DNA of 64,000 nt from Actinomycetes bacterium (lineage in GTDB: Bacteria > Actinomycetota > Acidimicrobiia > Acidimicrobiales > RAAP-2): contig JAJYNX010000023.1 of the NCBI GenBank assembly GCA_021786095.1, positions 68,739 through 132,738 on the forward strand. Direction: 5' to 3'. Under the pieces are notes generated by a model. That model saw only the letters and a list, made by a program, of their open reading frames with translations. It was not told the origin of the DNA and made no database searches. Shown here piece by piece: positions 1-8,936 of this stretch. The position numbers and the translations under genes were made by a program. The stretch's first letter is position 1. Each line of letters opens with the position of its first letter.

Positions 1-316
1 ACACGCTGAGCCAAGATCGCGCCGGACTCCTGATTGTCCAATGAACTACTCTGTGGGGTCCGGGGGCGAGTAACTGTCGCGGGTATCTTCATCCACCGGG
101 CCGCTGGCGGATGGCGAAATGGCTATTTGATTGACCCGTGGAAGTTGCCAAGGAAGCCAACATCCGAGTCTGGAACGGATCTTGCTCAAACCAGTCATCC
201 TGCAAGTTCTCACGGAACAATGAATAGGAACGGCCAGCCAGGATTTGGGGTGAGCGTCGGGTCACTGATGCCACGGCAACCAGCAATCACCCCCAGACGA
301 TCTCGTTGCGTGACGA
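1..316. other. Gene-free stretch at window start
   Basis: No open frame here has recognisable protein features or a convincing ribosome binding site. Base composition is visibly less GC-rich than the region beyond 4.4 kb. A 16-base stretch at 90-105 is identical to the sequence spanning the 5' end of tRNA-Lys at 1358-1373; it may be a remnant or chance. Confidence 0.5.
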
Positions 317-922
317 ATGCCTAAGGTTGTAATCGTGACGACTGGAAGACGCTATGCCTTGACTGCACTGGTCTTGATTGTTGTCGCAGCGTCTTCTTCG
401 ATTGTGACCTGGTCAGTCATTTCGACGAATAGGTCGTCGCCGTCCAGTTCGATCGTTCCTGAGTGCATGCAAGCTCAGCTTCAGGGCGCCATAGAACAAC
501 GTGGCGGTGGGGGCTACACCTACGTCCCCCTCGGCTACACCTTCCTCATCGTTAATATCGGCACCAAATCGTGCGAGTTGCGGGGCTACCCGTACGAAGT
601 GATCTTCTCCACCACGAGCGGCGCACCCGTGAAGGTTTCGATCTCGCACCAGCCAAACGTGCTCTACGCCCAACCCAAGGTTCAGCGCGTTGTGCTACGT
701 CCCGGTGGGGTCGCGTCCTTTGGTATCAGCTATGCCAACGACAATGTCTCTCCACCAAGCAAGCCGGCGAGGTGCATCGCAACGTTGATCGATTTCCGTC
801 TACCCGCGCGACTGTCTGCCTTGTATTCGTTCGAGTTCGTACTCAGGCCGATCGATTTCTGCCAGACAGATCGGAAGGTGGCAATAACCCCGGTGGAGGG
901 ACGAGTTGCGCCCCAGTCGTAA
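317..922 (+). CDS. Secreted or membrane-anchored DUF4232 protein
   Basis: The 201-residue product has a basic N-terminus and one hydrophobic segment (about residues 13-35), then a serine-rich linker and a beta-rich domain. The pattern of a first Cys (C50), a glycine run followed by YVPLGYTF, and then CELRGYP (C86), with two later Cys (C153, C182), matches DUF4232, an extracytoplasmic domain common in actinobacteria; four Cys would allow two disulfides. Function is unknown for the family. The ATG at 317 lacks a clear ribosome binding site; a GTG at 335 preceded by AAGG is an alternative start that keeps the signal anchor. Codon use is less GC-extreme than in the main block, in keeping with an accessory region. 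Confidence 0.7.
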   Translation: MPKVVIVTTGRRYALTALVLIVVAASSSIVTWSVISTNRSSPSSSIVPECMQAQLQGAIEQRGGGGYTYVPLGYTFLIVNIGTKSCELRGYPYEVIFSTTSGAPVKVSISHQPNVLYAQPKVQRVVLRPGGVASFGISYANDNVSPPSKPARCIATLIDFRLPARLSALYSFEFVLRPIDFCQTDRKVAITPVEGRVAPQS

Positions 923-1365
923 CGGAATTGCTCCGAGCGCTTCTTCGGACGCCGGTTGAAGGTTGTAGAGTTGTCACGTCGAGCCCTCAGACACCGGTGC
1001 CGCAAAAAAGCCTTCAGTCGCGCAAGCGGATCTTTCCCTGAGGGGCAGTCGATGAAGACTGATTCGGTACAGGTCAGAGTCTCCGGAGTACAAGCCGATT
1101 CATTCCAGGCGGGTTGGAAGATCGTGGACCGATTAGTTCACGGCGGAGGAGCGGACCTCATAGAGCCGGCGTTCGAGCTGGCTAGCTGAACTCAACTCGC
1201 CTCGCCGGCGAAGTATCTGTGGAACTTTTAAGACGGCGATCTCGTCACCATCGCGGCGGCGAGATCGCCGTCTTGGCGCCGAAAAGGGTGATTGCTTGTA
1301 ATTCACCTGGGCTAATATGTGAACTCCGGCGGTGAAGCATTTCTCAATGCATTTCGCCATCCACC
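923..1365. other. Gene-free stretch with one strong hairpin
   Basis: No supportable gene was found between the DUF4232 gene and the tRNA. The only clear structure is the inverted repeat at 1230-1274, described separately. Confidence 0.5.
1230..1274. repeat. Perfect 15-bp inverted repeat, terminator-like
   Basis: The arms AAGACGGCGATCTCG (1230-1244) and its exact complement (1260-1274) are separated by 15 bases. There is no T-run after the stem on either strand, so it may be a transcription barrier upstream of the tRNA or a remnant of a mobile element rather than a classical terminator. Confidence 0.6.
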
Positions 1366-1438
1366 GGGCCGCTAGCTCATCGGGAAGAGCAGGGGACTTT
1401 TAATCCCAAGGTGCCGGGATCGAGACCCGGGCGGCCCA
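1366..1438 (+). tRNA. tRNA-Lys (anticodon TTT)
   Basis: A full cloverleaf can be drawn by eye. The acceptor stem GGGCCGC pairs with GCGGCCC, the D-stem is GCTC/GAGC, and the anticodon loop CTTTTAA gives anticodon TTT. The T-arm is CCGGG-ATCGAGA-CCCGG and the discriminator base is A; CCA is not encoded. The outermost anticodon-stem pair is a G-A mismatch. The last 35 bases are duplicated at 3550, marking an integration site. Confidence 0.95.
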
Positions 1439-1443
1439 CTGAG
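1404..1443 (+). repeat. Left att-like repeat (tRNA-Lys 3' end)
   Basis: This 40-base segment starts in the anticodon stem of the tRNA and runs five bases past its end. It recurs at 3550-3589 with two mismatches, the arrangement left by tyrosine-recombinase integration into a tRNA gene. Confidence 0.75.
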
Positions 1444-1855
1444 CACACGTGAACGTTCACGCTCATGACTCGCAATGGTATCGGTGCCCCGAGACAAGAG
1501 TCGAAGATCTTCAACTTGCTCACCGCCTCGAGAGCAATCCCCGTTCCGACTCGCCAACCCGTCGCACACTGCTCCAGGGCTCCTGTCAGGCCACCGACCT
1601 CTGGTTCACCTCCCACTGAGTGGCCACCCCGGGACAGCTCTTCTCGACGGAACGAAATCGACGGCGCCGCCCACTGCCACTCCCCACAGTTGGGGAATTT
1701 CGACACTCACCCCTGGGGGGTTTCCATCATTCTGGTCACTAAGTACTTGAGGCCGCTAAATCATCCGCATGGTTCCGTGGGTGGTAAACATGCCACGCGC
1801 TTCGCTTGCATCAGAGTAAAGCTAATTTCACACGCCGAGCGCAGGAGATACCACG
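1444..1855. other. Gene-free stretch inside putative island
   Basis: No recognised gene. Close to the tRNA lies a 12-base perfect palindrome GTGAACGTTCAC at 1449-1460, flanked by GAGC and GCTC; this could be a recombinase or regulator site. Overlapping frames in this stretch give only low-complexity translations. Confidence 0.5.
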
Positions 1856-2611
1856 ATGGCCTGGTCCAAGACAGTATTCTCGCACAACGGCGCACCGTGC
1901 AGTGTTTGCGGGAGATTGGTGCAGAAAGGCACCGAGGGCTGGACGGACTCATCCCAGCCCAGGGGGAAGCGTGTGCGCTGTTTGATGTGCGGGCCCGTGG
2001 AAATGGTCACGTCACCAGCAGATCCGGTGGCGGGCTCCTCGGCATTGCGCCATGACAAGCGCTACCGCGGCAACAGCAACCTGAAGGGTGCCCAGGGGGA
2101 GTACCTAATGGGAACGTACCTGGCCGCGGATCTGGCCCCGGGGGCCCGCGTCCTCACCGATCGCAAGGTTCCGGGCGACTCCGAGGCGAACATCGATCAC
2201 ATCGTCGTCGCCTCCACTGGCGTATGGATCATCGACTCGAAGAAATGGTCCGGGGAGATCAGGTACCGCAGCCCCGGGTTCCCGAGCACCGACCCTCGCA
2301 GGTATCTCACGGTGGACGGGAAGGACCGGACCTCAAACATCGCCAACATCTACCGACTTGTCATCCCTGTCGCCGGAGTGATCGGGGACACAAAAGTTCC
2401 GGTGCACCCGGTGCTCGCGTTCGTCGAGGCCATGTGGGGTATCAAGGAAGGTCTGCACTTCAAGAGAGGTAAGGGGCCCTATGAGCACGAGGGCGTCCTC
2501 ATCTCTAGTGGGCACAGCTTCATCGAACTCATTAACGCGACCGGACCTCTATTGCCCGACGCCGTTGAAACTCTCTGGCGGAAGCTCGACGCGGCAATGC
2601 CTCCTCGCTAG
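1856..2611 (+). CDS. Zinc-ribbon NERD-domain protein (nuclease-related)
   Basis: The product has 251 residues. Residues 15-18 and 42-45 form two CxxC pairs, probably a zinc ribbon. From about residue 77 it follows the NERD pattern: GAQGEYLMGTYL (E82), VLTDRKVP, IDHIVV (D114), then VWIIDSKKWSG (D127, K129), resembling the catalytic set of restriction-endonuclease-like folds. The start is well supported by GCAGGAG eight bases upstream. NERD proteins often occur with DNA-processing or defence genes; here it is the only clear gene between two copies of a tRNA-Lys 3' end, so it was probably delivered by an integrative element. A role in DNA cleavage or defence is inference. Confidence 0.85.
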   Translation: MAWSKTVFSHNGAPCSVCGRLVQKGTEGWTDSSQPRGKRVRCLMCGPVEMVTSPADPVAGSSALRHDKRYRGNSNLKGAQGEYLMGTYLAADLAPGARVLTDRKVPGDSEANIDHIVVASTGVWIIDSKKWSGEIRYRSPGFPSTDPRRYLTVDGKDRTSNIANIYRLVIPVAGVIGDTKVPVHPVLAFVEAMWGIKEGLHFKRGKGPYEHEGVLISSGHSFIELINATGPLLPDAVETLWRKLDAAMPPR

Positions 2612-3549
2612 CCTCGATCATTCGTGAGAGTTTTCCGAGGGCGTCTCGCCGTACTTTGTTGATTGATGGAAGCCGACTGGCGTTACTTTCGCCATTGTCT
2701 CGATTGTCGTGACGCCCATGGCGTCGATTTCGACCATGCAAAGTGACCCGACGGGTGCCGTCGCACAAGTTGATATGTAGCATCAGGTACGAGCTGATAC
2801 GTCAGTCGCGGGAGAATTGGTCACAGCCCTCGAGATTGACAGGAGGTCAGTCTCGCAGTGTTGACACCAATCGGCACCATGGAGGACGGCAAGCCCGCGT
2901 CTTGACACATCAGGGAACCTGGGTGAATACCCTTGCATTCAATCAAGCGGCGCCAGGTCGGCTCAAGCGCCTCTGCGCCTGCCATCACCGTAAAGCCAAC
3001 TCCCGTCCTCGACGGGTGTGGTCGAATTCGTCCTCGGGGCCACAATCGGGCAGTGTGCGATCGGCACCGCGCTTCGGCAACGATACTTTGGAGCCTCACC
3101 CTCCTCACCCAGCCTGGTGGAACGGGTGCAGGACGTGGCACACCGATTCGATGGCGTGCCGGGAACGAAGCGTCACGGTCTTCACCACGGCGCTCCAACG
3201 CCCGGTTCGCGGGCGCTCTCTACGCGACCTCGGACCAGCCCGACTCCTGGCCGCCCACGCGCACGCAAAGGGAAGCCCGCAGCGAAACGTCGGTCTCCGA
3301 GATGAGCCCGCCCGGCACAGTGGTGGCGTGGTTAGACAGCGCGCGAGGACGGTCGTTGAATGGGCCGAGCGAATTCACGAGGTACCCCCAACCCACGATG
3401 ACGTCACGGTACTACTCGACGGGCGGTGTCCCGATTCGAGAGATCCAGTCTGGGCGGCCTCAAGGAGGTAGACGCCATCTCTTCCGTGAAAATAAACGAC
3501 ATGCACAACCGGATCGCTCTACAGCCCCCCCCCCGCAAACTTCTTTCAG
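2612..3549. other. Gene-free or decayed stretch of the island
   Basis: Several overlapping frames of 80-240 codons exist on both strands, but none shows a coherent fold, family motif or ribosome binding site. The K/R-rich end of a frame ending near 3305 and a C-run near 3530 suggest decay. I see no intact gene. Confidence 0.45.
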
Positions 3550-3589
3550 TCCCAAGGTGCGGGGATCGAGACCCGGGCGGACCACTGAG
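3550..3589 (+). repeat. Right att-like repeat (tRNA-Lys 3' fragment)
   Basis: This copy of 1404-1443 has 38 of 40 identical bases; mismatches are at 3561 and 3581. It contains the T-arm, the acceptor 3' strand and flanking GAG but no 5' half, so it is not a second tRNA gene. The mismatches imply an old integration or a divergent element end. Confidence 0.75.
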
Positions 3590-3934
3590 AACCCAAGCGC
3601 GACAAGGCCTTAGCGATGCCGTAGCCTCGCCGTTCTGCTCGTGACGAGGCACGCCCTCCTCGCACCGAACCCACCGTTAGCTTGCGGTGGTCTTTCATAC
3701 TCTTCACCAATTCGAGCCTCCCTTCACGCGATAACCCTCCCATCGCCATGACGTTCCCTGCTCGACGCACGCGATTAGCACCAGCGGCCACCCAGGTACG
3801 GACCCGACGAGCCGACCCGGGCGTCGTGCAGCAACCGAGTCCATCGTCGACTACCAGCACCTGGTGAAGGATGGTATGGCGTACACGGCAATCACGCCAC
3901 CAGTGACCACTCGTCGAAAACGACGTGCCAACTC
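3590..3934. other. Gene-free stretch beyond the island end
   Basis: No gene is supported. It contains the small hairpin at 3671-3696. Confidence 0.45.
3671..3696 (+). terminator. Small hairpin followed by T-rich tail
   Basis: CCACCG (3671-3676) pairs with CGGTGG (3685-3690) around an 8-base loop and is followed by TCTTTC. The form is that of a weak intrinsic terminator on the plus strand; no gene ends close upstream, so its role is uncertain. Confidence 0.35.
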
Positions 3935-4096
3935 TCAAGACCGTCTCAGGAGCAATAAGTACGAGAGTATGAAAGCCACCACGATTCCAACATTGACGAG
4001 CAGTCGAGCCGAGAAATTGTGCCGAAGGAAGAAGAAGTCGATGCTGACGATAAGGGTCACCATCACGAGCAGGTAGACGACGACCACCGTCCTCAT
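3935..4096 (-). CDS. Small two-helix membrane protein
   Basis: From the ATG at 4096 the product has 53 residues and is nearly all membrane: a first helix starting VVVVYLLVMVTLIV, a short polar turn with FFFLRHNFSA, and a second helix VNVGIVVAFILSYLLLL ending in RRS. An AGG about eight bases upstream can serve as ribosome binding site; a longer in-frame start adds 13 residues. No family is recognised. Similar tiny membrane proteins are frequent in actinobacteria and are usually uncharacterised. The clear hydrophobic pattern argues that it is real. Confidence 0.6.
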   Translation of the reverse strand: MRTVVVVYLLVMVTLIVSIDFFFLRHNFSARLLVNVGIVVAFILSYLLLLRRS

Positions 4097-4434
4097 GTGC
4101 ACCAACCTATCCCCACGGACCACTGCCGCAGCCATGCCCGTCAGTGGAGGAACCGGTCGTGCGCGGTACCCCTACCGTGGCGAACGACGCCATGTCATCC
4201 ACGGTGCCATCGCCGCAACCGCCACACGAGTCTGCACTGCCCGCGTCGCGCGCAACGCTCTCCACGTTCTCGCCGTCATCCCGTGACGAACTCGGCCACC
4301 GCAGAGCGAGACCGTGACCACGGGTCTCCTCGTGCCCTCCCTTCGACGGATGATGAGCGAATGTCGTCCGCGGTAGAGGACCGAGCACAGAGCACGCCTG
4401 GAGTGGGCCCCGGGTGATGATCCCCCCGGCTCGC
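4097..4434. other. Gene-free stretch before the molybdenum cofactor block
   Basis: No supportable gene. Overlapping frames on both strands are arginine/proline-rich shadows. The right end carries the promoter of mobA. Confidence 0.4.
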
Positions 4435-4440
4435 TACTCT
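4435..4440 (+). promoter_or_regulatory. -10 element TACTCT of mobA, leaderless type
   Basis: TACTCT lies six bases before the ATG at 4447 and there is no ribosome binding site, which fits a transcript that starts at or next to the start codon. Confidence 0.6.
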
Positions 4441-4446
4441 GACGAG

Positions 4447-5061
4447 ATGTCCTGGCCCGCCCAGCGCGTCACATCGATCCTGCTCACGGGTGGCGCGAGC
4501 CGCAGGATGGGGCGCGACAAGGCGAGCCTGCCTATCAACGGGTCCACCTTGGCTCGCCGCACGGCGGCTCTCCTCGAACGCGTGACTCTCACCGCGCTGG
4601 AGGTCGGACCGGGCACGTCGGGGCTGTGGGCGACCAGAGAGGTCCCTCCGGGCGCCGGCCCTCTCGCGGCAATCGCCGAGGGCTGCCGCGCACTGCGCCA
4701 ACACGGTCACGACGGAGGCGCGCTCGTCGTCGCGTGCGACTTACCCTTCGTGAGCGAGGATCTCCTGCGCTTCCTCGTCGCCTACGACGCGCCGGGCTCG
4801 GTCGTTCCGATCGTCCGCGGCCGGGCGCAGCCACTACTGGCGAGGTGGGGCCAACACGATCTCGACGCCACGCCAGGCCTCGTCGCACACGGCGCCCGAT
4901 CACTTCGCGCCCTGCTCGCTCGTCCCGGCGTGACCTTTCTTGATGCGTCGACGTGGAGTCACGTCGCCGACGACACAACCTTCGCTGATGTCGACAGCCC
5001 CGACGACCTCCGACGCCTCGGATTGTCCGTCGACGGCGAGGCGCCAACGAGCACAACGTGA
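4447..5061 (+). CDS. mobA: Molybdenum cofactor guanylyltransferase MobA
   Basis: This 204-residue protein attaches GMP to molybdopterin to form the guanine dinucleotide cofactor used by formate dehydrogenase-like enzymes. The N-terminus has the nucleotide-binding motif LTGGASRRMGRDKA (from about residue 13), followed by conserved GPLAAIAEG and VVACDLPFV, where the Asp binds metal. Starting at ATG 4447 rather than the upstream ATG at 4414 is favoured by the -10 element six bases before it and by the match to the family N-terminus. It stands just ahead of the formate dehydrogenase accessory genes whose target enzyme needs this form of the cofactor. Confidence 0.92.
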   Translation: MSWPAQRVTSILLTGGASRRMGRDKASLPINGSTLARRTAALLERVTLTALEVGPGTSGLWATREVPPGAGPLAAIAEGCRALRQHGHDGGALVVACDLPFVSEDLLRFLVAYDAPGSVVPIVRGRAQPLLARWGQHDLDATPGLVAHGARSLRALLARPGVTFLDASTWSHVADDTTFADVDSPDDLRRLGLSVDGEAPTSTT

Positions 5062-5136
5062 AGCAGCACCGTCACGGGTGCCCCGCGTGCGACCGACCGC
5101 ACCACCCTCACGTCGTCGAGACGAATCGGTGAGTCG

Positions 5137-5376
5137 TCACCGGTCGCCCGTCCCGCTCGCCGGCTGATCGACGTAGCGTGCCAACTCCGTCGCTTCGAGC
5201 ACCGTGAGCCCGGCCGCGGCGGCCAGCCAACAGGCGACTGGAGCGGCGGTTCGATCCGACGCGTGCGCTGCCACTCCCGCGAGCGCGAGGATGGCTTCGC
5301 GCTGCGCCTCACTCGGCACCTCCTGGCCAACGAGCGCGGCGAAGGCGCTGATCCACTCGGTCCCCGACATGGTCAT
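5137..5376 (-). CDS. DUF6457 small protein, MobA-associated
   Basis: The 79-residue product contains the pattern WISAFAALVG, ILALAGVAAHASDRTAAPVA, CWLAAAAGL typical of DUF6457, a small helical domain that in actinobacteria is often next to or fused with MobA. Function is unknown; linkage implies a role in late cofactor steps or insertion. TACGAT six bases before the ATG at 5376 indicates a leaderless transcript and supports the first Met. The gene converges with mobA and is divergent from fdhD. Confidence 0.75.
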   Translation of the reverse strand: MTMSGTEWISAFAALVGQEVPSEAQREAILALAGVAAHASDRTAAPVACWLAAAAGLTVLEATELARYVDQPASGTGDR

Positions 5377-5382
5377 GCCCGC

Positions 5383-5388
5383 ATCGTA
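5383..5388 (-). promoter_or_regulatory. -10 element TACGAT of the DUF6457 gene
   Basis: Read on the minus strand, TACGAT is followed by six bases and then the ATG at 5376. Confidence 0.55.
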
Positions 5389-5510
5389 GCCACCACCGTG
5401 GGCGTAGGGAGAAATCTACCGACGTCGCGGCGAGGCACCGACCCGTCGTCGGTAGGATCGACCCGAGCGGCTTGCGCGAGTCGCGGTGATCCACGGTGCG
5501 AGGGGGTGAC

Positions 5511-6353
5511 GTGAGTCGAGTTTCGCCCGAACGACCGATCGTACGCATCACGGTCGGAGCCGATCGCGAGCAGGGCCGTGACGCCCTCTCTGGTGAGGAG
5601 CCCCTGGAGTTGCGCGTGGACGGCCGGTCGCTGGCGGTGACGATGAGGACGCCGGGAGCGGACTTCGACCTGGCCGCAGGATTCCTCGTCAGTGAAGGGG
5701 TCATTACCCGCACCGAGGAGCTGCGCGAGATTCGTTACTGCGTGGGGCGCGACGTCGACGAGGCCAACCAGTTCAACGTGCTCGACGTGCACCTCGCTGC
5801 GGGGATCACACCACCGGGCAGTGACGTGGCGCGAGCGTTCTTCACGACGAGTTCGTGCGGGCTCTGCGGCAAGTCTTCCATCGCGGCGGTGCGCACACGC
5901 TCACACTTCGACGTCCGCGATGACCCCCTCCAGGTGACCGCCTCGACCCTGGTGAGCCTGCCCGACCGCCTCCGCGCCGCGCAGCGCGTCTTCGAGCGAA
6001 CGGGCGGACTTCACGCGGCGGCGCTGTTCAGCGCCGACGGCGAGCTCATCGTCCTGCGAGAGGATGTGGGACGTCACAACGCGGTCGACAAGGTGGTCGG
6101 CTGGGCATTGCGCGAGGGACGTGTGCCGATACGCGACTCGATCATGCTGGTGTCGGGCCGGGCGTCCTTCGAACTCGTGCAGAAGGCGGTGATGGCGGGT
6201 GTGCCGATGCTGTGCGCCGTGTCCGCGCCGTCGTCGCTCGCCGTCGACCTCGCGAACGAGTCCGGTCTCACCCTCGTGGGCTTCCTACGGGCACCCTCGA
6301 TGGTGGTCTACGCCCGAGCCGATCGAGTGACGAACTCCACGGCCCCGGACTAA
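5511..6353 (+). CDS. fdhD: Formate dehydrogenase sulfurtransferase FdhD
   Basis: FdhD passes sulfur to the molybdenum cofactor of formate dehydrogenase and related enzymes. The 280-residue product carries the active-site CGLCGK loop (C116, C119 counting from the GTG at 5511), and the conserved [36 protein letters not shown] and [12 protein letters not shown] blocks. GAGGGGG a few bases before the GTG at 5511 favours that start over the in-frame GTG at 5496. Its stop codon abuts the stop codon of the convergent molybdoenzyme gene with no spacer between them, which pairs the activator with its likely client. Confidence 0.95.
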   Translation: MSRVSPERPIVRITVGADREQGRDALSGEEPLELRVDGRSLAVTMRTPGADFDLAAGFLVSEGVITRTEELREIRYCVGRDVDEANQFNVLDVHLAAGITPPGSDVARAFFTTSSCGLCGKSSIAAVRTRSHFDVRDDPLQVTASTLVSLPDRLRAAQRVFERTGGLHAAALFSADGELIVLREDVGRHNAVDKVVGWALREGRVPIRDSIMLVSGRASFELVQKAVMAGVPMLCAVSAPSSLAVDLANESGLTLVGFLRAPSMVVYARADRVTNSTAPD

Positions 6354-8651
6354 CTACGTCATCGCCGCCGACGGAACCGACACCGGCTCCAGCCGGACGA
6401 TGATGGACTTCGAGGTCGGCGTGTTGCTCCCGATCGCGGTCGAGTCGAGCGGCACGAGCACGTTGGCCTCGGGGAAGTAGGTCGCGGCGCACCCGCGCGG
6501 CGTCGGATAGGCCACCGCGCGAAACGCCTCGGCTCGACGCTCGCCATCCGACCACACACTCACGAGATCGACCGAGTCGCCGTCCGCAAGCCCCCGCTCG
6601 GCCAGGTCGTCGGCGTTGACGAAGACCACGCGGCGCCCGCCCTCGATACCGCGGTAGCGGTCGTCCAGTCCGTAGACCGTGGTGTTGAACTGATCGTGCG
6701 ACCGAACGGTCTGCAAGATCAGGTGCCCCTCGGGCAGGTGGATCGCGTCGAGCGCGTTGCGGGTGAAACGCGCCCTGCCGGTGGCGGTCGCGAACGTTCG
6801 CGAGTCGTGCGGGCCCCGAGGCAGCATGAAGCCGCCCGGCTGACGCACCCGCTCGTCGAAGTCCTCGAACCCCGGGATCACCTGCTCGATGTGGCGGCGA
6901 ATCACGCGGTAGTCGCCCGCCATCGCGCGCCACCCGACGTCCTCGCCGAAGAGCGCCTCGCCCAGTCCCGCCACGATCGCGACCTCGCTGCGCAAATGCG
7001 GCGAGCCCGGCGCGAGTCGTCCTCGCGAGGCGTGCACCATCGACATGGAGTCCTCGACGGTCACGAACTGCTCGCCACCCTCCCGCACGTCCCGCTCGGT
7101 GCGCCCGAGGCACGGCAGCAGCAGCGCCGACTCTCCGTGATAGAGGTGAGAGCGATTCAACTTGGTGGCGACGTGGACCGTCAACCGGCAGTTCGCCATC
7201 GCCGCCATCGTGACCGCGGTGTCGGGAGTGGCCGCGACGAAGTTGCCCCCCAGCGCGACGAAGACGTCGACCCGGCCGTCGCGCATGGCACGAATCGCCT
7301 CCACCGTGTCGTAGCCGGGATCGCGTGGGGGGGCGAAGCCGAACTCCTCACCCAGACGGTCCAAGAAGGCGTCGGGCATCTTCTCCCATATGCCCATCGT
7401 GCGATCACCCTGGACGTTGCTGTGGCCGCGGATGGGCGACGGACCGGCTCCCGGTCGTCCGATGTTGCCGCGCAGCAGGAGAAAGTTCACGATCTCGCGA
7501 ATGGTCGCCACGGCGTTGCGGTGCTGGGTGATCCCCATTGCCCAGCACACGATCACGCTCTTCGCCGCCACGACGTCGTCGGCGAACTCCTCGATCTGCG
7601 TACGCGAGAGTCCGCTGGCTTCCTCGATCTGCGACCACTCGAGCTCTCGCCAGCCCTCGCACGCCTCCGCGAAGCCGTCACAGTAGGCGTCGATGAACGG
7701 ATGGTCGACGATCGTGCCCGGCGCCCTCTCCTCCCTCGCCAGCAGCGCCTTGTTGATGCCCGCGAACATCCCGAGATCACCGTTGACCCGCACCGGGAGA
7801 AAGCGATCCGTCAACGCCGTGCCCCGGCCCATCACGCCCCGAGCCCGCTGGGGGTTCTTGAAGCGCACGAGCCCCGCCTCGGGCAGCGGGTTGGCCGACA
7901 CGATCCTCGCGCCGCGACGCTTGGCCGTCTCCAGTGCGCTCAACATGCGGGGGTGGTTGGTGCCGGGGTTCTGCCCGACGATCACGATGAGATCGGCGTG
8001 GTCGGTGATGTCCTCGAGGCTGACGGTCCCCTTGCCCACGCCGATCGTCTCGGTGAGCGCCACGCCACTCGACTCGTGACACATGTTGGAGCAGTCGGGT
8101 AGGTTGTTCGTCCCCAGGCGTCGGGCGAGCAGTTGGAAGAGGAAGGCGGCCTCATTGCTAGCGCGGCCGCTGGTGTAGAAGACGGCGCGGTTCGCGTCAG
8201 AGAGACTCGCCAGGTGCTGCGCGCACAACTGCAGAGCGTCGTCCCACGAGATCGGGGCGTAGTGGGTGGCCCCCGGCGCGAGGTAGAGAGGCTCCGTGAG
8301 CCGCCCGAACTGCTCCAACGAGTGGTCGTCGAGATCGCGCAGATCGTCGACGGAGTGCGTCGCGAAGAACGCGGGGCCCACCCGATCACGCGTCGCCTCC
8401 CACGAGACCGCTTTGGCCCCGTTCTCGCAGAACTCCGCGTGACTGCGGTGCCCCGGCGACGGGTCCGGCCACGCACAACTCGGGCAGTCGAAACCGTCAA
8501 CCTGATTCATGGCCGTCAGCGTCGCCAGACTCCTCGCGACGCCCATCTCGTTGAGCGCTCGACGCAACGACACCTCCACGGCGCGTGGCCCGACCGCCGA
8601 CGTCGCGGGCCTGCTCACCTCGATGCCGCTGCCAGTGACGTCATCGCCCAT
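6354..8651 (-). CDS. YdeP/FdhF-like molybdopterin oxidoreductase
   Basis: The 765-residue enzyme belongs to the FdhF/YdeP branch of the molybdopterin oxidoreductases. Recognisable blocks in order are DGFDCPSCAWPDP and HAEFCENGAKAV near the N-terminus, FYTSGRASNEAAFLFQLLAR, CHESSGVALTETIGVGKGTV, IVIVGQNPGTNHPRM, RGHSNVQGDRTMGIWEKMP, and a C-terminal dinucleotide-binding domain with QFNTTVYGLDDRYRG. Members are probable formate dehydrogenases of unclear partner and substrate; YdeP is linked to acid stress in E. coli. GGGGGA before the ATG at 8651 decides the start. FdhD is encoded opposite it, so the enzyme is probably active. No electron-transfer subunits adjoin it. Confidence 0.88.
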   Translation of the reverse strand: MGDDVTGSGIEVSRPATSAVGPRAVEVSLRRALNEMGVARSLATLTAMNQVDGFDCPSCAWPDPSPGHRSHAEFCENGAKAVSWEATRDRVGPAFFATHSVDDLRDLDDHSLEQFGRLTEPLYLAPGATHYAPISWDDALQLCAQHLASLSDANRAVFYTSGRASNEAAFLFQLLARRLGTNNLPDCSNMCHESSGVALTETIGVGKGTVSLEDITDHADLIVIVGQNPGTNHPRMLSALETAKRRGARIVSANPLPEAGLVRFKNPQRARGVMGRGTALTDRFLPVRVNGDLGMFAGINKALLAREERAPGTIVDHPFIDAYCDGFAEACEGWRELEWSQIEEASGLSRTQIEEFADDVVAAKSVIVCWAMGITQHRNAVATIREIVNFLLLRGNIGRPGAGPSPIRGHSNVQGDRTMGIWEKMPDAFLDRLGEEFGFAPPRDPGYDTVEAIRAMRDGRVDVFVALGGNFVAATPDTAVTMAAMANCRLTVHVATKLNRSHLYHGESALLLPCLGRTERDVREGGEQFVTVEDSMSMVHASRGRLAPGSPHLRSEVAIVAGLGEALFGEDVGWRAMAGDYRVIRRHIEQVIPGFEDFDERVRQPGGFMLPRGPHDSRTFATATGRARFTRNALDAIHLPEGHLILQTVRSHDQFNTTVYGLDDRYRGIEGGRRVVFVNADDLAERGLADGDSVDLVSVWSDGERRAEAFRAVAYPTPRGCAATYFPEANVLVPLDSTAIGSNTPTSKSIIVRLEPVSVPSAAMT

Positions 8652-8785
8652 CGTTCCCCCATCCGACGGTGCCGCCCACGCGCACGTGCCATCGGGCCCC
8701 ACGCCGACCCTATCGCGACCTGGCGACGAGGAGGGTGGCGGCGGGCGAGCGGGCGCGTCACCTTCTCGTTGAGGGAGCGTGACGG

Positions 8786-8791
8786 TAGGGT
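8786..8791 (+). promoter_or_regulatory. -10 element TAGGGT upstream of moeA and its leader frame
   Basis: TAGGGT is followed by seven bases and a GTG at 8799, the same geometry as at moaE. It is 142 bases before moeA itself, so the transcript would start at the small frame. Confidence 0.5.
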
Positions 8792-8798
8792 GACACCC

Positions 8799-8936
8799 GT
8801 GACGAGCACTCTGATGGCGGTCCGTGGTGCCAGCGTGCCCGCCTGGCTCAACGCCCCGCAGCGAGTCTGTCGCGCGGCTGGCGCGGCCGAGGCCGCGGCG
8901 AGCCGGCACCGGATTCAGACGGTGGGTCCCGCGTGA
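8799..8936 (+). CDS. Putative 45-residue leader protein overlapping moeA
   Basis: A GTG placed seven bases after a TAGGGT -10 element opens a 45-codon frame that ends in a TGA overlapping the GTG start of moeA (GTGA, 8933-8936). The peptide is alanine-rich with one Cys (VCRAAGAAEAAASRHR) and matches no family I know. Leaderless start plus a four-base overlap is the same syntax as for real genes in this window. It may be a translational coupler or a sensor peptide for moeA; alternatively it is only a 5' untranslated region open by chance. Confidence 0.4.
   Translation: MTSTLMAVRGASVPAWLNAPQRVCRAAGAAEAAASRHRIQTVGPA

Noticed and set aside
90-105. 16-base identity to the tRNA-Lys 5' end region (1358-1373)
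   Set aside because: No tRNA structure follows it and a single 16-base match in 64 kb of GC-rich DNA can be chance; not enough for a second att site.
2743-3613. Long overlapping frames inside the tRNA-Lys island
   Set aside because: No ribosome binding sites, no recognisable folds, and one crosses the right att repeat; considered decayed or random.
6696-8102. 468-codon plus-strand open frame opposite the molybdoenzyme gene
   Set aside because: It is His/Arg-rich with no domain motifs, lies wholly antisense to a strongly supported gene, and is explained by high GC codon bias.
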